Assembly (NCBI RefSeq): GCF_022829515.1
Contig: NZ_JAKSYL010000130.1
Coordinates: 1-60,968, forward strand
Direction: 5' to 3'
Length of the DNA stretch: 60,968 bases
Source of the DNA: Methylobacterium sp. J-048
GTDB lineage: Bacteria; Pseudomonadota; Alphaproteobacteria; Rhizobiales; Beijerinckiaceae
Shown here: positions 8,458 through 16,136 of the stretch, one piece after another
Position numbering within the stretch: position 1 is the stretch's first letter
Layout: each line of letters opens with the position of its first letter
Program-made: the position numbers and the translations under genes
The notes under the pieces: generated by a model
Told to the model about the DNA's origin: nothing
Seen by the model: only the letters and a program-made list of their open reading frames with translations
The model's database searches: none

Positions 8458-9255
8458 TCAATCCCGCATCGCCTCCCGCCGCGTGATGTTACGACGTACG
8501 GTTTCGCGGCCGCGGGCGCTCCGCTGCGCGAGATAGTTCAACGCCTGCGAGGTCGCGTCGACCTGATCGTCATGCGCACCGTACGGGAATGCCAGCAGTT
8601 CCCTGCGGTAGCCCTCGAACCACTCGAAGCCCCGCGCCACGTGCACGCGGCCGGCCTCGAACGCCGGCGCGTGCGCCTCGAGCCGCGCGGTCTTCTCGCC
8701 CCGTGGCCGGAGCAGCCGCGGCCGCAAATCGGTGGTCCGCTGAATCTGCTGGACCAGGGTGCGGCCGAGCTCGGTGTCCTCCACCAGCGTCACGTGCGGA
8801 TCCCAGGTCCTCGTGCATCGGAGCATCAGCCGCCGCAGCTCGGGCGCCTCCAGCCGAACCCGGACGAGGTCGAGCAGGTAAGCATGCGTGCCCACCGCCC
8901 CCCACAGCTGGCCTACCGACCAGCTGCTCGTCTCAGTGATGGTCGAGGCCAAGTCCCAGCTCGCCACCAGGTGCTCGAGGTCAGCGGGTTCCTCGTCGAA
9001 GGACCGCAGCCAATCGTCGTGGATGATGTTGCCGCCGGGCGGGATCGGATCCTGCCCGTACTGCGCGGCGAAGTTGCTCGAGCCGAGATCCGCTCGCAGT
9101 CGGTCCAGCACCGCGAGCGGCTCGCGATCGGGCAGGAGGACCTCCCCCGCCCGGCGGTGGTGCACGTTGTTCTCGCCCGGCCCAATCCGGTAGGCCGCGT
9201 CCTCCGGGGCGATCGCAGGGATCACCAGCATCGCCCAGCCGCGTCGGCGCATCAT
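8458..9255 (-). CDS. Terminase large subunit, nuclease part (split gene, copy 1)
   Basis: 265 residues matching the second half of a phage large terminase, aligned throughout with residues about 215-471 of the intact copy at 18027. Nuclease-site acids are conserved: SWDLAST, LVEDTELG and AHDDQVDAT correspond to SWDTAS, LIEDKASG and HDDQVDS. FAAQYGQDPIPPGGN is the typical linker to the nuclease. The start ATG at 9255 overlaps the stop of the ATPase frame as ATGATG, allowing coupled translation. A single frameshift in an ancestral fused gene is the simplest origin. The frame is open back to 10008, but that part is antisense-like noise. Confidence 0.75.
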   Translation of the reverse strand: MMRRRGWAMLVIPAIAPEDAAYRIGPGENNVHHRRAGEVLLPDREPLAVLDRLRADLGSSNFAAQYGQDPIPPGGNIIHDDWLRSFDEEPADLEHLVASWDLASTITETSSWSVGQLWGAVGTHAYLLDLVRVRLEAPELRRLMLRCTRTWDPHVTLVEDTELGRTLVQQIQRTTDLRPRLLRPRGEKTARLEAHAPAFEAGRVHVARGFEWFEGYRRELLAFPYGAHDDQVDATSQALNYLAQRSARGRETVRRNITRREAMRD

Positions 9256-9911
9256 GCCGCGTTCTCGCGGGTGAGGTGACCGACGAGATCGTCCTCGTGC
9301 AGGCGCTGACCCACCACGACGATCGCCCCAGTGCGCTTGTCGTTCAGGCGGCTCGGGAACTTGGTGTCCCACAGGCCGAGTTCGCGTCGCCTGACCGTCT
9401 CTGACAGAGCCGCCTGCGGGCTCATGGCATCGTCGGCGATGATTAGGTCGGCGCCACGCCCGAACACGGACCCGCCGAGCGGAACGCCGAAGCGATAGCC
9501 TCCCGCGGTCGTGACCGTCTCGGTGGCGCGGTCGCCGCCGCGCGCGATTCGGAACGCGGGGAACGCGTCGCGATACCACTCGCTGGCCACCACCGCGCGG
9601 AAGGAGGCGGCGAGCGAACGCACGAGGCTGTCCTCGCTCGACACGCAGATGACGCGCCGCCGGGGATCGTGGCCGAGCCGCCAGGCGGCAAAGCCGATCG
9701 AGGTCATGATCGACTTGCCCGAGCGCGGCGGCACCGCGATCACCAGCCGCGTCTCCCGCCCATCGTGGACGCGGGCGAGAGCCTCGGCCATTGCGTCGAG
9801 GTGCCAGCTCGGAGCGAACGGGATGCCGGGGTTCAGCGTCAGGAACACCCGGTGGATGAACACCATGTAGTCGGTGCGCACGAGGTGATCGATCATCCGG
9901 GGGGTGATCAT
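9252..9911 (-). CDS. Terminase large subunit, ATPase part (split gene, copy 1)
   Basis: 219 residues carrying the packaging ATPase half of TerL. Walker A VPPRSGKS is at 60-67, Walker B ADLIIADDA at about 154-162, and VVVGQRLHEDDLVGHL is the coupling region. It stops at a TGA right after HLTRENAA, where the intact paralog continues with EQGGWTVLNLPAIA; the matching RRGWAMLVIPAIA is in the next frame. The start overlaps the DUF5681 stop by 4 bases. All ATPase motifs are intact, so the two halves could still assemble, or the gene may be recently inactivated. Confidence 0.75.
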   Translation of the reverse strand: MITPRMIDHLVRTDYMVFIHRVFLTLNPGIPFAPSWHLDAMAEALARVHDGRETRLVIAVPPRSGKSIMTSIGFAAWRLGHDPRRRVICVSSEDSLVRSLAASFRAVVASEWYRDAFPAFRIARGGDRATETVTTAGGYRFGVPLGGSVFGRGADLIIADDAMSPQAALSETVRRRELGLWDTKFPSRLNDKRTGAIVVVGQRLHEDDLVGHLTRENAA

Positions 9912-10264
9912 GGCTCACCCCCGCGCAGCTTGCGCGCCTGCTGTTGGACGAACGCCTCCAGCACCTCGCGCTCCTCGTGCGACAGGTCCGAGGCAGCCTG
10001 CTCGTCATCGGCCGGAGCCTCCGGGTGCAGCTTGTGCAGCAGACGGATCGCCGCGACCTGGCCCTGTGCGGAGTTGGCGAACAGGAAGTGGTCGAGGGCC
10101 TCGCGCCGGGTCACCGTGGCGGCGGTGCCGTTGAGCGAGAGCGTGACCTCCTCGTCGAGGAAGCCGACCGCGGGCTTGGGCCGACCGTTGCGGCCGTAGG
10201 GGTTGCGCACCTCCCCCGGCTTGATGCGGGTGTCCCGACCCGGGCGGCGGGGCGGGGCGCTCAT
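9908..10264 (-). CDS. DUF5681 protein, probable terminase small-subunit partner (copy 1)
   Basis: 118 residues. The opening RIKPGEVRNPYGRNGRPKP is a variant of the DUF5681 signature (usually RFKPGQSGNPRGRPKG), a basic segment likely to touch DNA. DUF5681 genes regularly sit directly before terminase large-subunit genes in alphaproteobacterial prophages, and a small-subunit role is inferred from that. The C-terminal half is acidic (DDEQAASDLSHEEREVLEAF). It overlaps its neighbours by 4 bases on both sides, so translation is probably coupled. Confidence 0.75.
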   Translation of the reverse strand: MSAPPRRPGRDTRIKPGEVRNPYGRNGRPKPAVGFLDEEVTLSLNGTAATVTRREALDHFLFANSAQGQVAAIRLLHKLHPEAPADDEQAASDLSHEEREVLEAFVQQQARKLRGGEP

Positions 10265-11706
10265 CGCTCATCCTCCGTGCCCTCGCGCCGCGTATCGTCT
10301 TCGACGAACCCGGCCCGCTCGGTCGCCGTCTCGGCGAAGGTGCGTCCAGTCTCGGCGTGGCGCGCCGGCTCGCCGGTGAGCTTCTCCAGCCGGCGGACGC
10401 CGAGATCGACGTAGGCGGGATCGATCTCGATGCCGACCCCGACCCGCTTGACCTTGTGCGCGGCGACCAACGTCGTCGCCGAGCCGGCGCAGGGGTCGAG
10501 GACGATGTCACCGCGCAGGGTGACGTCGAGGATCGCGTCCTGGATCATCGCGACGCTCTTCGGCGTCGGGTGGTCGCCGTGGTCCTTGTCCCTCCCCCGC
10601 CCGAAAGCGTTCGCGCCAGCGTAGCCCCAGACGTTCGAGCGCCATCGCCCATTGGCGCCGAGCTGAACGTTGTTGATGTGCGGCGCAAGGCCGTTCTTCC
10701 AGGCGAAGATCAGCTCATGCTGCGAGCGCCACAGCGAACCCTGCCCGGCCTGATTCTTATGCCAGACGATGAGGTTTTTGAGCTCAGTGTAGACGCTGCG
10801 GCCGGCGCCCATGAGCTCTTCGATGTGGGCCCAGTCTATGAAGACGAGATGGATCGACCCGTCGAGGGAGAACGCCGCGAGATTCTCAAAGATCATCTTC
10901 AAGAACCGGGTGAACTCGGCCGGCGTCATCTCACCCGAGGCCATCGCGAACTCACGCAGGTCGCGCTTGGTCACGTGGCCGGCGATTTTGACGTTGTAAG
11001 GTACGTCGGCGACGATCATCCGGGCGTGGCGCGCGCCGAGCAGCCGGGCGTAGACCTCGCGCTCGCGTGCGTCCCCGCAGGCGAGCGCGTGTCCGTTCTT
11101 GAACAGCCAGATATCCCCTCGCACCGAGATCGTCGGCCCATTCCCATCCGAGGGTGGGAGGACATCGGCCTCGTCCGCCGCGTCATCTTTCACATCCGGG
11201 TGCAGGAGCACGTCGATCTCGACCGTAGGGATCGCCGTGTTCACTAGCAGATCGACATCGACTTCGGCGATGTAGGCGACTTCGTACCGGAGCGCGTCGG
11301 CGTTCCAGCTCGACATCTCCTGGATCTTGTTGAGGCTGATCCGGAGCGCGGCGACCTGCACGGGATCGAGGTCATCGACGACGGTGACCGGCACGCGCTC
11401 GAAGCCGAGCGCCTTCAGCGCGCGGTGGAGTGCATGGCCGCCGATGATCGTACCGTCGCCCGAGACGAGGATCGGGGCGACTGGGCCGTTGAAGGCGAGG
11501 ATGTTGCGCTGGAGATGCTGCTGCTGGTCCTTATGGTAGGTCCGAAGCTCGCGCGCGTACGGCTTGATCTGGTCGATCGGCCAGTACTGCATCTGCAGCG
11601 TTCTGAACTGCGAGGGCGAACTCGCATTGGGGGCCGCACCGGCATGAGCGCCGGGCGGAGACGAGCGGGTGCGTTTCCTCGGGACGAGAGGGTTTGGGAG
11701 AGCCAT
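10261..11706 (-). CDS. ParB-domain DNA methyltransferase (copy 1)
   Basis: 481 residues. Residues about 38-130 are a ParB/sulfiredoxin-like domain (IDQIKPYARELRTYHKD; later GDGTIIGGHALHRALKALG). The rest is a beta-class N6-adenine/N4-cytosine methyltransferase: catalytic motif IV reads VADVPYN, where DPPY is usual, and the SAM motif I near the C-terminus is LDPCAGSATTL instead of DPFCGSGTT. The paralog at 16137 has DAPYN and a canonical motif I, so this copy is the more diverged. ParB-methyltransferase fusions commonly precede terminases in prophages. The target sequence is unknown. The start codon lies directly beside a strong hairpin. Confidence 0.8.
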   Translation of the reverse strand: MALPNPLVPRKRTRSSPPGAHAGAAPNASSPSQFRTLQMQYWPIDQIKPYARELRTYHKDQQQHLQRNILAFNGPVAPILVSGDGTIIGGHALHRALKALGFERVPVTVVDDLDPVQVAALRISLNKIQEMSSWNADALRYEVAYIAEVDVDLLVNTAIPTVEIDVLLHPDVKDDAADEADVLPPSDGNGPTISVRGDIWLFKNGHALACGDAREREVYARLLGARHARMIVADVPYNVKIAGHVTKRDLREFAMASGEMTPAEFTRFLKMIFENLAAFSLDGSIHLVFIDWAHIEELMGAGRSVYTELKNLIVWHKNQAGQGSLWRSQHELIFAWKNGLAPHINNVQLGANGRWRSNVWGYAGANAFGRGRDKDHGDHPTPKSVAMIQDAILDVTLRGDIVLDPCAGSATTLVAAHKVKRVGVGIEIDPAYVDLGVRRLEKLTGEPARHAETGRTFAETATERAGFVEDDTRREGTEDER

Positions 11707-11710
11707 GATG

Positions 11711-11735
11711 TTCCACGGGGGTTACCCCGGTGGAA
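11711..11735 (-). promoter_or_regulatory. Hairpin over the methyltransferase ribosome-binding site
   Basis: Outer arms TTCCAC and GTGGAA, inner arms GGGG and CCCC, a 3-base loop and one mismatch form a compact stem 4 bases upstream of the methyltransferase ATG. The only purine-rich ribosome-site candidate (GGAA) is in the 3' arm, so the stem would block translation until it is opened. Confidence 0.5.
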
Positions 11736-12005
11736 CTCGGCACACGCGCCGAGCAAGCGACGTTCATGTCCAAGCTCCTGCGGGGCTTGTTCGCGCACGG
11801 TGACCTCAGAGATCACGCGTAGGCCGTTTGCACCTGGCGGCTCGCGCCGTGGCTCAGGAAGCTCGGGCCATCCGGTCGCCGCATCGCGCAAGCCCGGAAG
11901 CACATCCACGTTTATCTATCGTCAGACTCAAGGTCAATAGTATCGGAACTCGACACGGCTGCGTAGCGGATCAGTTGTGAACTGACGATGGCGGACGGAA
12001 CTTGC

Positions 12006-12407
12006 CTAGTCCGTCGACGGGAGCACACGCCTCCGGAAGAGCTTGCTCTGCCAACGCCCACGATTCCAATACCGAACATCGACGCGTCGAACCCCGTCGC
12101 CGCCAACCCGCGCATGCCCGCGCAGGACGGGTCGGCCACTAGCCTGGACTTCGATCCGAGGTCGATTGTTCGACCGTCCTCCCATCTCGACGTCAACGTC
12201 GGCGATCCGAAACCCGGTCCAGTGACCGGGTTCCCTGCTGGGCCGCGGCCTCCCCTCCCGTTGCGCCAGCTCGGTGATCCGGCGGGCGATAACCGGCGCA
12301 GCAGTGTCTCCGTCACCAGACAGGGCTGAGGTGACATCTGGTAGAGGTCGGCGCGTCACCGTATGGCCGAGATAGCTGCGGCCGGGGATGGTCGGACGTC
12401 GGGTCAT
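12006..12407 (-). CDS. Hypothetical protein, strong Shine-Dalgarno
   Basis: 133 residues of unknown function, basic (many Arg) and without a signal peptide or membrane segment. I accept it as a gene mainly because ATG 12407 follows AAAGGAGGT at ideal spacing, one of the best ribosome sites in the window. The last part (VDVRYWNRGRWQSKLFRRRV) looks beta-rich and cationic, which would suit nucleic-acid binding. It lies upstream of and in the same direction as the methyltransferase-terminase operon, so it may be the first gene of that unit. Confidence 0.55.
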   Translation of the reverse strand: MTRRPTIPGRSYLGHTVTRRPLPDVTSALSGDGDTAAPVIARRITELAQREGRPRPSREPGHWTGFRIADVDVEMGGRSNNRPRIEVQASGRPVLRGHARVGGDGVRRVDVRYWNRGRWQSKLFRRRVLPSTD

Positions 12408-12632
12408 CGCTGCGACCTCCTTTGAGCGTAGAAGCCACACCCTCGCCACGCGGATGTCAAGCGTCACCCGGTGCGTGCTCGTCGGCTCGGCGCCATCGTC
12501 GGTTTGCCATCCCAGTTAACCGAGGGCGTCTGGTCCGGGCGGCCCATTTCGCGGTGCGGCATGGGTCGTTTCGTGCCGCAGGATGGGCCTTCTCGAAGCC
12601 ATTTCGCGCGGCAGCAAACCCAGTCGATTTGG

Positions 12633-13183
12633 AGACTGGTTCGAGCCTGACTGCGTGCACCACCAGGCCTTCCTGGTGAAAAGTCAGTCTTCTGCTCTCG
12701 GCGGCGATATCGCTGCTGGGACCAGGCTTTAGCGTCAGCCTACACGGTCTCCCGCAACCGTCGACACCGCTTCGCCGGCCAACTTCGGGCTTGAACACGC
12801 GCCCGTTCTCGCCGTGGGCAGTGCCGTTTTCCGGCTCGCCATGCTGACGTAGGCTCGGAGACCGTTTCGCACCCGGCGTGAGACGCGCGTTCGCGGGGAG
12901 ATCGCGCTGTCGCGGATCCAGGCAGAGCGCAATGCGGATCGGGAATCGACGGGCAGCGAGGGGCGGCGCTTGGGAGCGGGTCTTTGATCAACGGTGGCAG
13001 CCTACGGTCCGGCGGGACGACCCCTCCGCCCCAGGGCGGCCCGGCCGCGCTGCTCTTCGCCATGATGTTCCCGCAAGCCACCTTGATCCTGCTCAGCCTC
13101 GCGCCGCCGATCATGGCGGGGGCGGTCACGCATAGCTACGGCCTGCCCGCCGAGATCACGGGGGCGTATTCCGGGCTGGTCTC
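12633..13183 (+). repeat. Direct repeat copy A (matches 53037-53588)
   Basis: About 550 bp aligns with 53037-53588 with only scattered differences, for example the long shared runs around ccaccaggccttcctggtga, gcggcgatatcgctgctggg and gcggatccaggcagagcgca. It contains a non-coding part and the first codons of a transporter gene. Copy A runs on into the transporter; copy B instead jumps into the tail of a serine-hydrolase gene. Confidence 0.85.
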
Positions 13184-13802
13184 GCCTTCGTCCTCCTGGG
13201 CAACCTGCTCGCGACGCCGCTGATCGAGCGCTTCGGACCGTTGCGGCTGAGCTTCGCCTGTGTGGCCGGGGGAGCTCTCGGCCTCGCGATCTTCGCCCAG
13301 GCCGGGATCGTCGGCCTGCTGTCGGGCGCCGTCCTGATCGGGCTGTGCTACGGACCCCTCACACCCGTCAGTTCTCAGGCGATCGCCCATCAAAGGGGAT
13401 CGCCCGCGTTCGTGTTCATCGTCTCGGTTCGGCAGACGAGCGTGCCGCTCGGCGGCGTGCTGGCCGGACTCCTCGTGCCGCTCCTGCTGGCACGCTTCGA
13501 CTGGAGCGGCACCTGCGTGATCCTAGCCGGCGGCAGTACCCTCGCTGCGCTCGCCTTTGCAGCCGCCTCCCCCCTGGTCAGGACGGAACGCGCCGCCGGT
13601 GCACCGAGCCGGAACCGGCGCCTGCTCGATCCACTGGACCTGATCTTCCGCAACCCGGCGCTGCTGAGGTTGGCCGCAGCCTCCGCGATCTTTGGAGCCA
13701 TCCAGCTCGTCCTGAGTGCCTTCCTGGCAGTCTACCTGTTGAGCGTGGTCGGGCACGATCTGATCACCGCGGGTGCCCTCCTCTCGGCGAGCCAAGTGGC
13801 GG
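12984..13802 (+). pseudogene. MFS transporter fragment, frameshifted and truncated
   Basis: The remains of a major facilitator transporter. The N-terminal helices (FPQATLILLSLAPPIMAGAV) are in the frame starting at 12984. Near 13180 one base is missing, and the protein continues in another frame with FVLLGNLLATPLIERFGPL and then RLSFACVAGGALGLAIF. RQTSVPLGGVLAGLLVP is a typical MFS helix. Similarity ends abruptly at ASQVAG, about 13802, just before the 3' end of the second XRE regulator, so the last third is lost. The later frame stays open through to the nuclease gene at 15331, but that is coincidence. Confidence 0.75.
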
Positions 13803-13960
13803 GCAGCCGGCCGCTGATCTCGCTGAGGCCGGCGGTGATGCTCAGTCCGGATGCGTTCATGGTTTGTCTCCGCCGGGCCGCCGGGCTGCGTCGCGCCCGC
13901 CTCGGTCGCCGGACGCACACACGCTCCGTCCGCGACGACAGTCCAGCGGAATCTGCCGGC

Positions 13961-14206
13961 TCACTCCCGCGGCGTGTCGTTCAATTCTTTCAGCAGCTCG
14001 TGCGGGTCGAAGCCGATCACCTCGGCGAGGTCGAGAAGCTCGACCAGGTCGACCCGCCGTTGGCCGCTCTCGATCCCGCTGACGAACGGCTGATGCCGGC
14101 CGAGCTGCTTGGCGACGTCGGATTGCTTCAGACCGGCCGCGTCGCGGTACCGGGCGATCAGCTCCGCCAGGCGCCGATGGCGACGGGAGCGCAGGGAGGG
14201 GGGCAT
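13961..14206 (-). CDS. XRE-family helix-turn-helix regulator (copy 2)
   Basis: 81 residues, the same length as its paralog at 6780-7025, with the helix-turn-helix GLKQSDVAKQLGRHQPFVSG at about 25-44 and IESGQRRVDLVELLDLAEV after it. ATG 14206 gives the conserved length; the frame is open much further upstream as an antisense shadow of the nuclease gene. It is divergent from the Mrr-like nuclease with the shared operator between them, the arrangement expected of a controller protein that delays expression of a toxic nuclease. Confidence 0.85.
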   Translation of the reverse strand: MPPSLRSRRHRRLAELIARYRDAAGLKQSDVAKQLGRHQPFVSGIESGQRRVDLVELLDLAEVIGFDPHELLKELNDTPRE

Positions 14207-14271
14207 GGCGGGCCGGGCAGACGGTGTCCGGCAGGCCCAGTATCGACGACATCGCCCGATCCAAAAATCAG

Positions 14272-14301
14272 ATATCCAATAAACGGATATTTCGCTGGAC
14301 T
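14272..14301. promoter_or_regulatory. Operator for the XRE regulator, copy 2
   Basis: The inverted repeat ATATCC-7 bp-GGATAT (14272-14290) has the same half-sites and spacing as at 7076-7094. The right half sits inside the exact 18-bp repeat cggatatttcgctggact. The spacer differs between copies (AATAAAC against AAAAGTC), as expected for a dimer-binding site. It is 66 bases from the regulator start and 76 from the nuclease start. Confidence 0.75.
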
Positions 14302-14365
14302 GTCCGCCCCGGCAGAGCGACGCCTGCACCCCGGAGGATCGGCCTCCGCATCGGGCGCTCGCACC

Positions 14366-15331
14366 ATGACCCTGCACATTCCCGTCCCACCCGCCGCCAT
14401 CCCCATGGCGCCGCTCGCCCCCAGCGCGGTGCGGTACATCAAGCTCGGGCCCGGCGGCGCCTGGGCGAAAGCCTGTCTGGCCGAGGGCGTGATCCGCTTC
14501 GGCAGCCCGGACGAACCGCACGCCGAATGCCTCGCCGGCGACTGGGATGGCGCCCGCGCCGCGCTCGCGCGCGACGGGCGCCACCCGCCGGGCGAGGTCA
14601 GCCAAGTGCTGCGCGAACTCCGGGACTTCCACACCCTGCCGGCCGATGCGCTCTGGATCACCTTCGCGCAGGGCAGGCTGTGGTGGGCGTTCGCCGAGCC
14701 GGAGGTCACGCGTGTACCGGTGGGCACTGAGGGCGTGGTCGAGCGCCGGACGCGGGCGGGATGGCGCGACTTCAACCTGCTCGGCGCGCCGCTGACGACC
14801 GCGAGCCTGAGCAGCCGCCTGACCCAACTCCAGGGGTACCAACGCACGATCTGCAAGGTCGCCGCGGAGGACTATCTCCTGCGGCGGATTAACGACATCG
14901 ACGAGCCGGCCGTCGTCCGGGCGCGGGCGGTACGGGCGGAGATGATCCAGGCCGCCGAGGCGCTGATCGCCGGGCTGCACTGGGCGGACTTCGAGGTGCT
15001 GGCCGATCTGCTGATGGCGCGCTCGGGCTGGCAGCGGGTGTCCGCGCTCGGCGGAAGCCAAGCCGACGTCGACCTCGTCGTCGAGCAGCCGGCGACCGGC
15101 GAGCGCGGCTTCGTGCAGGTGAAGTCCCGGGCGACGCAGGCGGTGCTGGACGCCTCGATCGGCGCATACCGCGCAAGCGGCGCCTATCAGAGGATGTTCT
15201 TCGTCTGCCACTCGCCGGTCGGGCACCTGACAGCGGACGGGCTCGACGTGCATCTGCTCACCGGCGGCGAACTCGCCCGGCGCAGCGTCGAGGCCGGCCT
15301 GCTCGACTGGCTGATCGAGCGCAACGGCTGA
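14366..15331 (+). CDS. Mrr-like restriction endonuclease with N-terminal sensor-like domain
   Basis: 321 residues. The C-terminal part (about 205-300) is a PD-(D/E)XK nuclease of Mrr type: Glu in WADFEVLADLLMARSGW, Asp in QADVDLVVEQ (about 234-236), and QVK at 251-253, giving the E-D-QxK site. The N-terminal part (about 22-115; VRYIKLGPGGAW, GVIRFG, LWITFAQGRLWWAF) resembles the PUA/EVE-like modules that read modified bases; this is a by-eye judgement. Such a fusion would be a type IV, modification-dependent restriction enzyme. The start ATG 14366 lacks a close ribosome site (GGAGG is 30 bases upstream). The controller-like regulator is divergent. Confidence 0.7.
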   Translation: MTLHIPVPPAAIPMAPLAPSAVRYIKLGPGGAWAKACLAEGVIRFGSPDEPHAECLAGDWDGARAALARDGRHPPGEVSQVLRELRDFHTLPADALWITFAQGRLWWAFAEPEVTRVPVGTEGVVERRTRAGWRDFNLLGAPLTTASLSSRLTQLQGYQRTICKVAAEDYLLRRINDIDEPAVVRARAVRAEMIQAAEALIAGLHWADFEVLADLLMARSGWQRVSALGGSQADVDLVVEQPATGERGFVQVKSRATQAVLDASIGAYRASGAYQRMFFVCHSPVGHLTADGLDVHLLTGGELARRSVEAGLLDWLIERNG

Positions 15332-15369
15332 GCCCAGCGGCTACCCTGCACTCCTAACAGAATACCTTG

Positions 15370-15398
15370 TTGACACTTCAATTTGGGCGGCGTAATTC
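15370..15398 (+). promoter_or_regulatory. Sigma-70-like promoter before the 229-residue protein gene
   Basis: TTGACA at 15370-15375 and TAATTC at 15393-15398 are separated by 17 bases. The next gene's ATG is at 15405, about where transcription would begin, so the message may be leaderless. No good ribosome site precedes that ATG, which fits. Confidence 0.45.
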
Positions 15399-15404
15399 GG
15401 GTTC

Positions 15405-16094
15405 ATGTCGGACGCGAGCTACGCCACTTTCAAACGAGACCAGGTCGAGCAGGCGATCGCCATCGCCTCGCGCATCAACCCGCAGCACGAGCCGAAGCGC
15501 TTCGACGCTCTCAGGATCGAGTTGAAGCGTCTGCTCGACCGCGACCGTAGGCAGGAGCAGGAGACACCCCGCGGACGGCCTGTCCGTCGAGCCTTCCATG
15601 GCGAAGGGCCGCCCGGTCGCGGCATCGACGTCCTGTACAGCGGCTACGAAGCTTACGCGCTGCTGATGGCTCTGCGGTTGATGCGCGGAGGACTGACCCA
15701 GGCTCGTGCGGTTGACTTCCTGCGCGACCTGCGGGCGCCACTCGCCGGCTTCCACTACGAGACGCTGCGGCAGGATCCACACGACCTCCGTCCCGACGTG
15801 GACCCCGGAGATCTTGAGAACCTCATCCGGATTGGCGCGCTCATCCGTGAACCAGAAGATTTGGCTCATCTCACCGCCCTGGCAGGCGAGCATGCCGAGG
15901 CGTTCGATGTCTCCTCGCCCGAGAAGAAGCCGGTGTCAGGCAACATCTGTCGCTGCTTCGACGATCTTTGTCATCGCCTGCGCTGGGCGAGCCATGAGGG
16001 CCACGCTCTGATCGTGGTCGAGCTCGTCAATGCCGCCCATCAACTCGCCCACCACCTGAACCGGATTGAGCCGCGCCCGCGCGGCCGCCGGTAG
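15405..16094 (+). CDS. Hypothetical protein, possible MerR-like helical domain
   Basis: 229 residues with no family I can name. No signal peptide or membrane helix is present. Residues about 78-112 (YSGYEAYALLMALRLMRGGL, then TQARAVDFLRDLR) look like the tail helices of a MerR-type DNA-binding domain. A short Cys motif NICRCFDDLC lies near 182-191. It sits between the Mrr-like nuclease and the methyltransferase and reads with them, so it probably belongs to the island's own regulation or to the packaging operon. Its start is uncertain because no clear ribosome site is present. Confidence 0.55.
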   Translation: MSDASYATFKRDQVEQAIAIASRINPQHEPKRFDALRIELKRLLDRDRRQEQETPRGRPVRRAFHGEGPPGRGIDVLYSGYEAYALLMALRLMRGGLTQARAVDFLRDLRAPLAGFHYETLRQDPHDLRPDVDPGDLENLIRIGALIREPEDLAHLTALAGEHAEAFDVSSPEKKPVSGNICRCFDDLCHRLRWASHEGHALIVVELVNAAHQLAHHLNRIEPRPRGRR

Positions 16095-16136
16095 GCGAAG
16101 CTTTCACCCCACTGCAACCTTCAAGAGGAGAACATC

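Noticed and set aside
11415..11909. Leftward frame (164 residues) overlapping the methyltransferase start
   Set aside because: No ribosome site, no recognisable sequence, and most of it overlaps the methyltransferase in another frame.
12625..12665. tRNA-like string ggttcgagcctgac with a CCA-like end, at the border of repeat copy A
   Set aside because: The bases around the TTCGA loop do not form a T-stem and no anticodon arm precedes it; copy B differs in ways that do not restore pairing.
13241..15331. A single open frame joining the transporter fragment and the nuclease (696 residues)
   Set aside because: The middle is antisense to the second XRE regulator and resembles no protein; each end matches a different family, so the open frame is chance in GC-rich DNA.
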